From Saprospiraceae bacterium (GTDB taxonomy: Bacteria; Bacteroidota; Bacteroidia; Chitinophagales; Saprospiraceae): a stretch of DNA of 10,600 nucleotides. The notes beneath the pieces are model-generated. The model was not told the origin of the DNA, made no database searches, and saw only the letters and a list, made by a program, of their open reading frames with translations. The stretch spans positions 1 through 10,600 of the forward strand of contig JALZVN010000066.1 of assembly GCA_023299965.1 (NCBI GenBank), given 5' to 3'. Positions 1 to 6,246 of the stretch are shown here, piece by piece (position 1 is the first letter of the stretch; each line of letters starts with the position of its first letter). The position numbers were made by a program, and so were the translations under genes.

Positions 1-211
1 CCTAAAGAATAAGGGTAAAGCCAAAGTAGTCCATGGTCACGTTCCAGTGGTAGATTCTGTTTGGTGCAACAATGTTTTGGACATTGATACAGGTTGTGTT
101 TACGGTGGTCGCCTGACTGCCTTGAGATATCCTGAGCTGGAGCTAGTTGATGTGCCTGCACTGGATACCTATTCTATGCCTAAGAGTGGGAAGAATCCAT
201 TTAGGGAGTAA
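1..211 (+). CDS. Metallophosphoesterase, PrpE/Pnkp-phosphatase-like, C-terminal fragment (5' end outside window)
   Basis: This is an open frame from base 2 to a TAA stop at 209-211, about 69 residues, with the start left of the window. The visible residues include VVHGHVPV, then LDIDTGCVYGGRLTALRYPE, then LVDVPA, and a short tail ending NPFRE. The GH(V/T)PV element supplies a metal-binding histidine in calcineurin-like phosphoesterases. The (N/D)IDTG-C-V-(Y/F)GG-LTALRYPE block followed by a VPA segment is typical of the PrpE-type diadenosine-tetraphosphatase and bacterial polynucleotide kinase-phosphatase branch. These enzymes hydrolyse phosphate esters in the cytoplasm using a two-metal centre. 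The protein stops soon after the phosphatase core, so the C-terminal ligase (adenylyltransferase) domain of full Hen1-Pnkp systems is absent. A kinase domain upstream cannot be excluded. Family assignment is firm; the substrate is not known. Confidence 0.72.
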   Translation, partial: LKNKGKAKVVHGHVPVVDSVWCNNVLDIDTGCVYGGRLTALRYPELELVDVPALDTYSMPKSGKNPFRE

Positions 212-303
212 AGGGGATATTGTAGTGTGTTGGCAAATCATTTAATAGAGGTGCCCTTTAGTAAGAAATAAAAAAAAGACACTCACATTTATATAATTAA
301 ACA

Positions 304-330
304 TTGTCAAACTGTATCCTTTTAGTTTTA
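304..330 (+). promoter_or_regulatory. Possible Bacteroidota-type promoter for the 375-1385 gene
   Basis: TAGTTTTA at 323-330 matches the -7 consensus TAnnTTTG at seven of eight positions, and TTG lies at 304-306. The 16-nt spacer is shorter than the roughly 19-21 nt usual for this sigma factor, so this is a weak call. A TATAAT string at 337-342 lies nearer the gene but has no matching -35 at normal distance. Confidence 0.25.
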
Positions 331-374
331 TAGAGTTATAATATTAATGCGATACACTAACTCAAAATAAAACA

Positions 375-1385
375 ATGAGAGAAACTATACTGTCTGCCAT
401 ACTTTTTTCAATTAGTCTTTGCGCTATTAATGCACAAGACAATACATACAGAAGTCTAATAAGTCAAGCTGAAGTAGCCATTCTGGAGGTTGATTATCAA
501 TCTGCCTTGGCCTTGTATAAGAGTGGATTTAATAAATTTGATAAACCATTCGCAAAGGATTTAGATAATGCTTTACTCTGTGCTGTTGAGGTAGGTGATT
601 TTGAAAGTTGTAACTCCTTTGTTAAAAGGCTTATTAGTCTGGGTTGTGATTTGAATTATTTCTTCAAAAGGAAATCTTTAGGTACTTATCGTCAATCTAT
701 AGAATGGTGGGATTTTCTGAAGGAGTATCCAACCTTGCGTAGTGACTACATGTCAAATCATAATCATGTCTTAAGGGCTAAAGTGGAGTCATGGTTAGGT
801 ACAGACCAATTTTGGCGAGTTAAAGATCCTAGTTATAATATACACGAAGATATCACTTTTAAGGAAGACGATATCATAATAAAGGAGTGGCAAGAATTGA
901 CTAAAGAGAATACTCTTTCAGAATATGAAATAGGTGTATTTATCGAAAACGATACCTTAATTGTTGAATCTCCTATCTGGTATGTTCTGTTACATAATTA
1001 TACTTCCTCAGAAGCTTATAGGGTCGGCGTAGATGTGACTACTGAATTAGAAAAACTAGTTAGCCAAAATGCATTTTCAATAGATGAATTTGCTTATTTA
1101 AATGATCGATCTGGTGCATATCGAATAGAGAAAGGGTTTGGTAGGGAAGCGCTTATTTGGTCATTTAATGGAGTCTATTACAAAGAAAAAAGATCTAATG
1201 AAGAAACACTTGCTATAAATACATTGCGTAAGAAATACGATTTAGACTCATTATCCTTGGCGCGGAAAAAGGCGCTTTTTCAGTTAACTAAGGATGGTAG
1301 ATTTCATTTCTTTCAAGGAGTTCTGGTTACCTCCGCAGGTCTACCTCAAGGTATGATTGATAAGTTTTATGAGCGGATTGAATGA
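375..1385 (+). CDS. Exported protein of unknown function, TPR-like N-terminal part
   Basis: The product is 336 residues and I do not recognise a named family. Residues 1-21 form a signal peptide: a short basic start, a hydrophobic core (ILSAILFSISLCAI) and likely cleavage after NAQ. Residues 24-100 are helix-rich and TPR-like, with the pattern AEVAILEVDYQSALALYKSGF and a second helical pair around ALLCAVEVGDFESCNSF, so a solenoid protein-binding region is possible. The rest is mixed and charged with many Trp and Tyr. The C-terminal third carries an N-x-x-R-K-K-Y-x-L-D-S-L-x-x-x-R-K-K-A-L-F pattern near residues 280-305, which I recall from uncharacterised exported Bacteroidota proteins. No CHU_C or Por sorting domain is visible, so the product is probably periplasmic. 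The start has no Shine-Dalgarno sequence, usual for this phylum, but the signal peptide fixes it well. It stands alone, convergent with the receptor gene. Confidence 0.8.
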   Translation: MRETILSAILFSISLCAINAQDNTYRSLISQAEVAILEVDYQSALALYKSGFNKFDKPFAKDLDNALLCAVEVGDFESCNSFVKRLISLGCDLNYFFKRKSLGTYRQSIEWWDFLKEYPTLRSDYMSNHNHVLRAKVESWLGTDQFWRVKDPSYNIHEDITFKEDDIIIKEWQELTKENTLSEYEIGVFIENDTLIVESPIWYVLLHNYTSSEAYRVGVDVTTELEKLVSQNAFSIDEFAYLNDRSGAYRIEKGFGREALIWSFNGVYYKEKRSNEETLAINTLRKKYDLDSLSLARKKALFQLTKDGRFHFFQGVLVTSAGLPQGMIDKFYERIE

Positions 1386-1410
1386 AGAAAATATATTGTT
1401 TATGTTATAA

Positions 1411-1516
1411 TCGCGACTCACCGCAGGTGACAAAGCGCGGCAAACGGAGTGCGCTAGAGACTAGGGGGTGAAGTGGTACCGACCTTTTCGTCGGTAGGAA
1501 CGGAAGACCCGACAGC
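1411..1516. other. Cluster of small perfect inverted repeats; candidate structured RNA or dispersed intergenic element
   Basis: Three perfect inverted repeats occur in about 80 bases of non-coding, GC-richer sequence: TCACC/GGTGA (1418-1422 with 1426-1430), AGCGC/GCGCT (1434-1438 with 1451-1455) and TACCGAC/GTCGGTA (1477-1483 with 1490-1496). GGTGA recurs at 1467-1471, so the first arm has an alternative partner. The cluster is followed directly by a strong terminator. No tRNA features (T-loop, CCA) and no SRP RNA, RNase P or tmRNA signature are seen. Either strand could be the transcribed one. It could also be a REP-like or other dispersed intergenic repeat rather than an RNA gene. Confidence 0.4.
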
Positions 1517-1561
1517 ATACAAAAAAGCCATCCACTTTTTCAGTGGATGGCTTTTTTGTAT
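1517..1561. terminator. Bidirectional intrinsic terminator between convergent genes
   Basis: A perfect 20-bp inverted repeat (1517-1536 with 1542-1561) closes a 5-nt loop TTTTC. Its core GCCATCCACT/AGTGGATGGC is flanked by A6 on the left and T6 on the right, so each strand reads a GC-rich hairpin followed by a T-run. It sits between the stop codons of the plus-strand exported-protein gene (1385) and the minus-strand receptor gene (1600), where it can terminate both transcripts. Confidence 0.88.
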
Positions 1562-1599
1562 CGGTGGAGTCCCCAATACAATCGTACTTAATAAGTGAC

Positions 1600-4260
1600 C
1601 TAAGGGATTTTATATCGAACTCCAGTATAGATGTTTCTACCAAAAATAGGGCCCCATATTAAAGAACTATCAAAGAACTCTGAGCTAGGATTGTCTGCCG
1701 ATAGGATAGGATTTTCTTGTGTGAAATTAAGCAAGTTTTCTACACCCAGGTACAATTCAACTGACTTCCACTTTTTAGTAATCTGTGCGTTGACTACAAA
1801 ATAATCTGGAGAGTATTCATCCAGTTGAAATTCCTCAGGATTGCTTCCTGTGAATGGAATTCGTCTCTTACCTTGCCAATTGATGGTCGCATCGAATGCC
1901 CACTTGTGCTCAATCTCATATGCTAGATTGACAAATGCTCTTTGGATAGAAGAAAGCGGCTTGCGCAATCTACCGTCTAGGAAGTCAGTCTGAACATCGT
2001 TGTATCTGTATGCGAGGCGCACGTCAAGAAAGGGTATAATCTCAGCGTCAATTTGTGCTTGGACACTATGAGAAAAAGACTTGCCCGCAAGATTGTAAAT
2101 GCTCACAGACTGAACGTCATTGTCATAATCTACAACCACTTGATCTTGGAAAAGAGTATAATAGTAGTCTAGTCCGAACACCACTTCCTTAGCACCTATG
2201 CGAGTCGCTTTGCTGAGATTAGCGCCAAAGTTCCAGCCAATCTCAGGTTTGAATCCATAAGGATATCCCTCAGGGGCTTCGAAGCTCAATCTAATCTGAC
2301 GGTTGCTGGCGAAGATGCCGATGTTCTCTGCAAATATGGTAGCTGTTCGTAGCGAACGTCCAGCTGCTAATCTCAACACGGTATCATCATTTGGTGCAAA
2401 CCGTAGATTGGCGCGTGGAGTAATAAAGACGCCGTAGCTATTATGTAGATCTTGTCTAAGTCCTAAGACTGCTGTGAATTTTTCGCTAGGTTGGAAAGTG
2501 TACTCTCCAAAAATACCGGAAGATACTTCGCGTCTCTCAAAGGGAGTACGCCCGACAATTTCGTCAAACTTGTCATAAACAAAACTGTAGCCGACTCGGT
2601 ATTTATGTTTGGTAGAACCCAATACATTTTGATATAAGTAGTTGGCGTAAAAGCTCTCTTGCTTTGCATCATAGATCTTGAAAAGGCTCGAATTGCTCGC
2701 GGCAGTAGGTATTCCAAATTGGGATTGCTGGTTATGAACGGTCCCTGATAGTTGAAGTCCCATACTAGCGAGTGGATTGTCTAAAAATACTTTTCCAAGT
2801 TTGACCCAACCTTCAACTCTTTTATTGTCAATAGAAGCGCCCCAAACGTCATTGTCTAATTCTAGTGAAAGGGCGTCTGCTCCTAACTGACCACTTACTC
2901 TATTAGAGATGGTTCCTTTAATGCCTGCTTGAAAACGGAATCCATCATCTCCGATATATTTCCAACGATGTAAAGCGATAAAATTCTCCGACAAAGGATT
3001 ATCCAAAAAACCATCTTCGTTTCTATCGTTCTCAAAAAAGTTTTTCTTAGCATGCAAGAGGGTAGCGGCGTACCACTTATCATTAATATCATGGCGTATG
3101 TTGACATTTGCCTCTAGTCGTCCTCCTTCATTTGCGTAGACATTGAGATAAAGTTTTTCCATATTGCTGCAAGGTTTTTTGAGCTCAATATTGATTTGAC
3201 CTGCCAGACTTTCATATCCGTTGGCGACAGATCCTGTGCCCAAGTTGAGCTGGATGCCTTCTAACCAAGTACCTGGCGTGAACTCAAAACCATATAGAGA
3301 AGCAAGACCTCGTATATAAGGCATGTTCTCTCGTGTCACTTGTATGTTGGGACCTTCAAGACCAAGCAATTGAATTTTTCGTGTACCTGTGACGGCGTCT
3401 GTAAAGGATACATCCACAGATGGATTAGTTTCAAAACTCTCCGCTATGTTACAGCATGCCGCTTTTAAAAATTCTTTTTCGCCGATGTTCTGGACTTTGA
3501 TAGGATTGAGATAAGAAATTTCTGTCGTCTTTTTGCGATGCACAACTTCTACAGTGTTTAGTGTGAGTGCGTCGGTAAGGACTATGGATACCATACTTTC
3601 ATTTTGCATAGAGATGGTATCATTCTGGTATCCAACGTAGCTGATCTCGAGATTTTCAGTACTATCTATTCTATCCAACTGAAACTGACCGTCAACATCC
3701 GTGGTGGTTCCAGTATTTTGATCTAACCATTTGACTGTCGCTCCTATAAGTGGAATACGATTGCCGTTGGGGTCGCGTTCATAAATCATGCCCGTGACTG
3801 ATTGTCCAGGAGTTCGTACATTTTTAAATAGGCTAGGTGTGGTCTGCTCGTTATGCATACTGCCATCACTATGGTCGTTCCCTTCATGATTATTTTGTGC
3901 AGCTCCTAAAACGGGCACTCCAGCGTAGTGGCAACAGCCAGGAAGATTGGCATAAGCTTCTTCATTTGCTTTTACTTTATTGGTACTATGACCTGCCTTG
4001 GCTAAATTTTGATGAAGTTGATCTTTATCAAAAGACTCTTTGTGAACTTCAACATGCAGTATTTGCCGTTCCAAATCATACGCTGCTTTCATGACACCAT
4101 CAGTCATGATGGCACGAGCCTGTATTCTATCCGAACACATTCCACATGCTCCTTTGACGTGGATCTGGACTTTTTTATTCTTTGGAGGCGTACTCTGCGC
4201 GGATATTGAAATTGCACACAGTGAGATCCATAGAAGTAATATGAAATTATTACGTTTCAT
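1600..4260 (-). CDS. TonB-dependent receptor with N-terminal heavy-metal-associated (HMA) domain
   Basis: The product is an 886-residue outer-membrane receptor that should import a ligand using TonB-ExbBD energy. Residues 1-22 are a signal peptide (hydrophobic ILLLWISLCAISIS, ending SAQ). Residues about 30-98 form an HMA-like domain with metal-binding C39-G-M-C42. A CCH motif (109-111) and a His-rich linker (H125, H130, H136) follow. Residues about 155-235 are a carboxypeptidase-regulatory-like beta domain (GATVKWLDQNTGTTTDVDGQF, then ISYVGYQ). The plug spans about 250-362, with an unusual AACC pair (C269, C270), FETNPSVDV, IQLLGL and GYESLAGQIN. The remainder is the beta-barrel, ending in an aromatic-rich strand (NIYTGVRYKIP). 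The HMA domain, extra Cys/His and the upstream Cys-rich protein point to a soft metal such as copper; the metal is inferred. The length is normal for a receptor with two N-terminal add-on domains. The signal peptide fixes the start. Confidence 0.93.
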   Translation of the reverse strand: MKRNNFILLLWISLCAISISAQSTPPKNKKVQIHVKGACGMCSDRIQARAIMTDGVMKAAYDLERQILHVEVHKESFDKDQLHQNLAKAGHSTNKVKANEEAYANLPGCCHYAGVPVLGAAQNNHEGNDHSDGSMHNEQTTPSLFKNVRTPGQSVTGMIYERDPNGNRIPLIGATVKWLDQNTGTTTDVDGQFQLDRIDSTENLEISYVGYQNDTISMQNESMVSIVLTDALTLNTVEVVHRKKTTEISYLNPIKVQNIGEKEFLKAACCNIAESFETNPSVDVSFTDAVTGTRKIQLLGLEGPNIQVTRENMPYIRGLASLYGFEFTPGTWLEGIQLNLGTGSVANGYESLAGQINIELKKPCSNMEKLYLNVYANEGGRLEANVNIRHDINDKWYAATLLHAKKNFFENDRNEDGFLDNPLSENFIALHRWKYIGDDGFRFQAGIKGTISNRVSGQLGADALSLELDNDVWGASIDNKRVEGWVKLGKVFLDNPLASMGLQLSGTVHNQQSQFGIPTAASNSSLFKIYDAKQESFYANYLYQNVLGSTKHKYRVGYSFVYDKFDEIVGRTPFERREVSSGIFGEYTFQPSEKFTAVLGLRQDLHNSYGVFITPRANLRFAPNDDTVLRLAAGRSLRTATIFAENIGIFASNRQIRLSFEAPEGYPYGFKPEIGWNFGANLSKATRIGAKEVVFGLDYYYTLFQDQVVVDYDNDVQSVSIYNLAGKSFSHSVQAQIDAEIIPFLDVRLAYRYNDVQTDFLDGRLRKPLSSIQRAFVNLAYEIEHKWAFDATINWQGKRRIPFTGSNPEEFQLDEYSPDYFVVNAQITKKWKSVELYLGVENLLNFTQENPILSADNPSSEFFDSSLIWGPIFGRNIYTGVRYKIP

Positions 4261-4276
4261 TACGATATGTTAGTCT

Positions 4277-4296
4277 GGCATATAATAAAGTATGCC
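4277..4296. promoter_or_regulatory. Palindrome GGCATA-N8-TATGCC upstream of the receptor gene
   Basis: A perfect 6-bp inverted repeat (4277-4282 with 4291-4296) with an 8-nt centre lies 17-36 bases before the receptor start codon. It could be an operator for a dimeric regulator or an mRNA hairpin in the ribosome-binding region. A 6-bp palindrome may also arise by chance in AT-rich sequence. Confidence 0.3.
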
Positions 4297-4327
4297 TAGA
4301 ATTTTTAAAAAAAATATAGGGTAAAAT

Positions 4328-4366
4328 GGCTAGAGGATTTCTACCTCATGGGGTAGGGTGCTAGCC
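4328..4366 (-). promoter_or_regulatory. Intercistronic hairpin overlapping the stop codon of the small Cys-rich gene
   Basis: A nested inverted repeat has outer arms GGCTAG/CTAGCC (4328-4333 with 4361-4366) and inner arms CTACC/GGTAG (4341-4345 with 4352-4356). On the minus strand it begins with the last Gly codon and stop of the 4361-4702 gene. A T-run follows about 15-25 bases later (T-rich stretch opposite about 4303-4314). It may act as a partial terminator or an mRNA-processing or stability element that sets unequal expression of the two genes. Confidence 0.4.
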
Positions 4367-4702
4367 TAATTGGGGTGGCTGCCAGATAAGGTTGTAAAAA
4401 CCTAGGCGATACGCAGTGCCAGGAGATAAAGGCGTAGTCTTGATATGTGTAATTTCAGCCTTGTCTTGGATTTTGACTTCCTCTTTTATGAGGAAAGTAT
4501 GCATACAACAAGAGCAGTCACACTGACCATTGCATGGCGAATCTTCTTCCCCCTCATGAGCATCTTGAGTCAGATCAATTAGGTCTTCATCCTCACAGCC
4601 ATCCAGCTTCACCTCTACGTGTGAGCAACAATTGCTAGTCAGCGCATACCCCATATTTGGGAAGGCAACAAACAAAGCTAATATGATGGCTACTAATCTC
4701 AT
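4361..4702 (-). CDS. Small exported Cys-rich protein, DUF6660-like, probable metal-handling partner of the receptor
   Basis: The product is 113 residues. Residues 1-20 are a signal peptide (LVAIILALFVAFPNMGYA). The mature part has a CC-S-H motif near residues 25-27, an acidic stretch (DGCEDEDLIDLTQDAHEGEED), then C-N-G-Q-C-D-C-S-C-C-M-H around residues 57-68, and it ends YNLIWQPPQLG. The C-x-C-x-C-C cluster followed by a C-terminal IWQPP motif matches my memory of the DUF6660 family, whose members often sit beside HMA-type TonB receptors in Bacteroidota. The Cys/His clusters suggest soft-metal binding in the periplasm, which is an inference. It lies 100 bp upstream of the receptor on the same strand and probably heads that operon. 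It could alternatively be a redox or structural disulfide-rich protein. Confidence 0.78.
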   Translation of the reverse strand: MRLVAIILALFVAFPNMGYALTSNCCSHVEVKLDGCEDEDLIDLTQDAHEGEEDSPCNGQCDCSCCMHTFLIKEEVKIQDKAEITHIKTTPLSPGTAYRLGFYNLIWQPPQLG

Positions 4703-4727
4703 TTATTAAGTTATATCCTAATACCTA

Positions 4728-4735
4728 CAAATATA
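4728..4735 (-). promoter_or_regulatory. Promoter -7 element for the Cys-rich protein/receptor operon
   Basis: On the minus strand the sequence reads TATATTTG, an exact match to the Bacteroidota -7 consensus TAnnTTTG, placed so that transcription would begin about 20 bases before the start codon at 4702. No clear TTTG -33 element is seen at the right distance, only a TTC about 22 bases upstream. No separate promoter of this quality is seen in the 100-bp gap before the receptor gene. Confidence 0.45.
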
Positions 4736-4870
4736 ATGCAAATCTATATCGATTGCTGAACTTGTCGTATAAATTAGACGCATAAGTCCCTTGTTTTGGT
4801 GCATTTTCCTTCTTTTTTACGATTTTTAGACTTGATTTGGGCGCTAAATGACAAATAGATGTCCCATATT

Positions 4871-6073
4871 TTATTTTCCTTCAACAGTCGGGACGAAAGG
4901 GTTTTCCTTCTTTATAGTCAATAAATAGAATAAACCAAGGGTAGATACTCCGGCTATTACCCAAAAGCTGAGGGTAAAGTTTTCTACATTGTTTTGATAT
5001 ACCGCCGCACTGATCAAGGCACCCAATCCGATACCAGCCTCTAAGGCAATATAGACTGTAGCTAGCACACGACCTAGATATTTTGGATCTGCTCTGTCAA
5101 TAGCCCACGCAAACATGGCAGGACTAGAAATACCAAAAGAGAAACCCAGAATACCTGCTGCAAAGAAAAGCCAGGTTTGACTATCGGAGTAGCCAAAAAA
5201 GACCAAAGAACAGACCACGCAAAAAAGCGCCACTTTGAGGACAGGCAGCCTACCATAGATGTCGGATACTCGACCTGCCACTAATCTAGATGCAATCGAA
5301 GATGCGGTGATGATTCCTAGATACATTCCCTTATTTTCAATCCCCAAGTGTACACATTGATTTGGGACTATAGTTAAAATGGCACCAAAGCCAAAATATA
5401 GACTGAATGTGATGATGCCCGGTCGTATGCCTACAGGGTGAAATATTTCTTCTTTTTTTAATACCAATAATTTGCTAGAAAAGGCCTGTTTGTTGGCCAA
5501 GGTTTCCTTCAACCCTAAGAGTAACAAGACCGATATAACAGCTAAAAATGAAGATGCAAAAAACATGATATCTATAGAGTAGTTATTTACTAGAAAGCTA
5601 CCGAATGGCGGTGCTCCAGAAGTACCCGTATTTAATGATACGCCAAGTATGCCCATCGCTTCTCCACGTCTGTGCGCTGGAACAATATCGGCTACATAGG
5701 CAGTGGAGGCGGTAGGTTTAAATCCAGTAGAAAATCCATGAATTAGTCTCAAAAAAAGAAAACCAGCGATACTGGAAATGAATGGGTAAAGCAAACTACA
5801 GAATATACAAACTACCGTCCCTATAAGCATCACTGGGATCCTGCCGATGGTATCGGTTAGTTTGCCACTGAAAGGCCTACTGATCCCTGCGGTCAAGGTG
5901 AAAAGTGCAATGATAAGCCCCACATATTCTTCTCCTCCTAAGCTTTTTAGATGGCCTGGTAGCTCCGGTAGCATCATGCTGAAAGAGGCTCCAAATAGAA
6001 CATGGCTTAGGCATAATACTATAAATGCTCTTGTATATAACGCTTTCTGCTGTGTGCCCGGGTCTGCTTTCAT
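4871..6073 (-). CDS. Major facilitator superfamily (MFS) transporter
   Basis: The product is 400 residues from the chosen ATG (MKADPGTQQ...). This is a normal length for a 12-helix drug/sugar-efflux type MFS protein of the inner membrane, moving a small solute with a proton or by uniport. The loop-2/3 motif A is clear as GKLTDTIGRIP (residues 70-80), and its second-half counterpart is RVSDIYGRLP. A motif-B-like RLIHGFSTG starts near residue 109 and is followed by YVADIVPAHRRGEAMG. Hydrophobic helices alternate throughout. An upstream in-frame ATG (6226) would add 51 polar residues that cross the divergent promoter region, so I reject it. The gene is divergent from the polyamine genes, so a polyamine or amino-acid efflux role is conceivable, but nothing in the sequence fixes the substrate. 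Confidence 0.88.
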   Translation of the reverse strand: MKADPGTQQKALYTRAFIVLCLSHVLFGASFSMMLPELPGHLKSLGGEEYVGLIIALFTLTAGISRPFSGKLTDTIGRIPVMLIGTVVCIFCSLLYPFISSIAGFLFLRLIHGFSTGFKPTASTAYVADIVPAHRRGEAMGILGVSLNTGTSGAPPFGSFLVNNYSIDIMFFASSFLAVISVLLLLGLKETLANKQAFSSKLLVLKKEEIFHPVGIRPGIITFSLYFGFGAILTIVPNQCVHLGIENKGMYLGIITASSIASRLVAGRVSDIYGRLPVLKVALFCVVCSLVFFGYSDSQTWLFFAAGILGFSFGISSPAMFAWAIDRADPKYLGRVLATVYIALEAGIGLGALISAAVYQNNVENFTLSFWVIAGVSTLGLFYLLTIKKENPFVPTVEGK

Positions 6074-6140
6074 ATGATGACGCAAAGATGGGTTAAATAA
6101 AATTGAAAGATAGAGTGATAAGGGGGTTAATCGTTTTTCG

Positions 6141-6199
6141 TTTGCACATATTTTTACGCCTAATTTTGAGAAAAAATTATTTGCAATTCCGTTATTTGC
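6141..6199. promoter_or_regulatory. Divergent promoter region with repeated TTTGC motifs
   Basis: The 173-bp gap between the MFS gene and the polyamine operon is strongly AT-rich. It holds TAATTTTG at 6161-6168, an exact TAnnTTTG match on the plus strand, with TTTG 16 nt upstream at 6141-6144 (a short spacer). The octamer TTATTTGC occurs twice at a 15-nt step (6177-6184 and 6192-6199), and TTTGC also occurs at 6141-6145. Promoter and operator functions are inferred. Confidence 0.35.
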
Positions 6200-6246
6200 G
6201 TTTAATTTTACGCGAATTAAATTCAATCAACCAATACTATATAATC

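Noticed and set aside
1411..1520. tRNA, SRP RNA or group I intron fragment
   Set aside because: There is no T-loop or CCA end, no SRP domain IV signature (asymmetric loop with GGAA tetraloop), and the region is too short and lacks the conserved P3-P8 core of a group I intron.
1461..1643. Minus-strand 60-codon frame across the terminator
   Set aside because: It reads through the terminator hairpin and the inverted-repeat cluster and overlaps the receptor's 3' end in another frame; the translation is low-complexity and not protein-like.
3837..4273. Plus-strand open frames opposite the receptor's N-terminal region
   Set aside because: They are antisense shadows of the HMA and linker region, with no plausible protein features.
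6074..6226. Upstream in-frame start that would make the MFS protein 451 residues
   Set aside because: The extra 51 residues are not membrane-like, show no MFS similarity and run through the AT-rich divergent promoter. MKADPGTQQ at 6073 gives the normal length.
6103..6246. Upstream in-frame start that would make the dehydrogenase 449 residues
   Set aside because: The Rossmann fold starts directly after the ATG at 6247. The extension is translated spacer and would overlap the equally false MFS extension.
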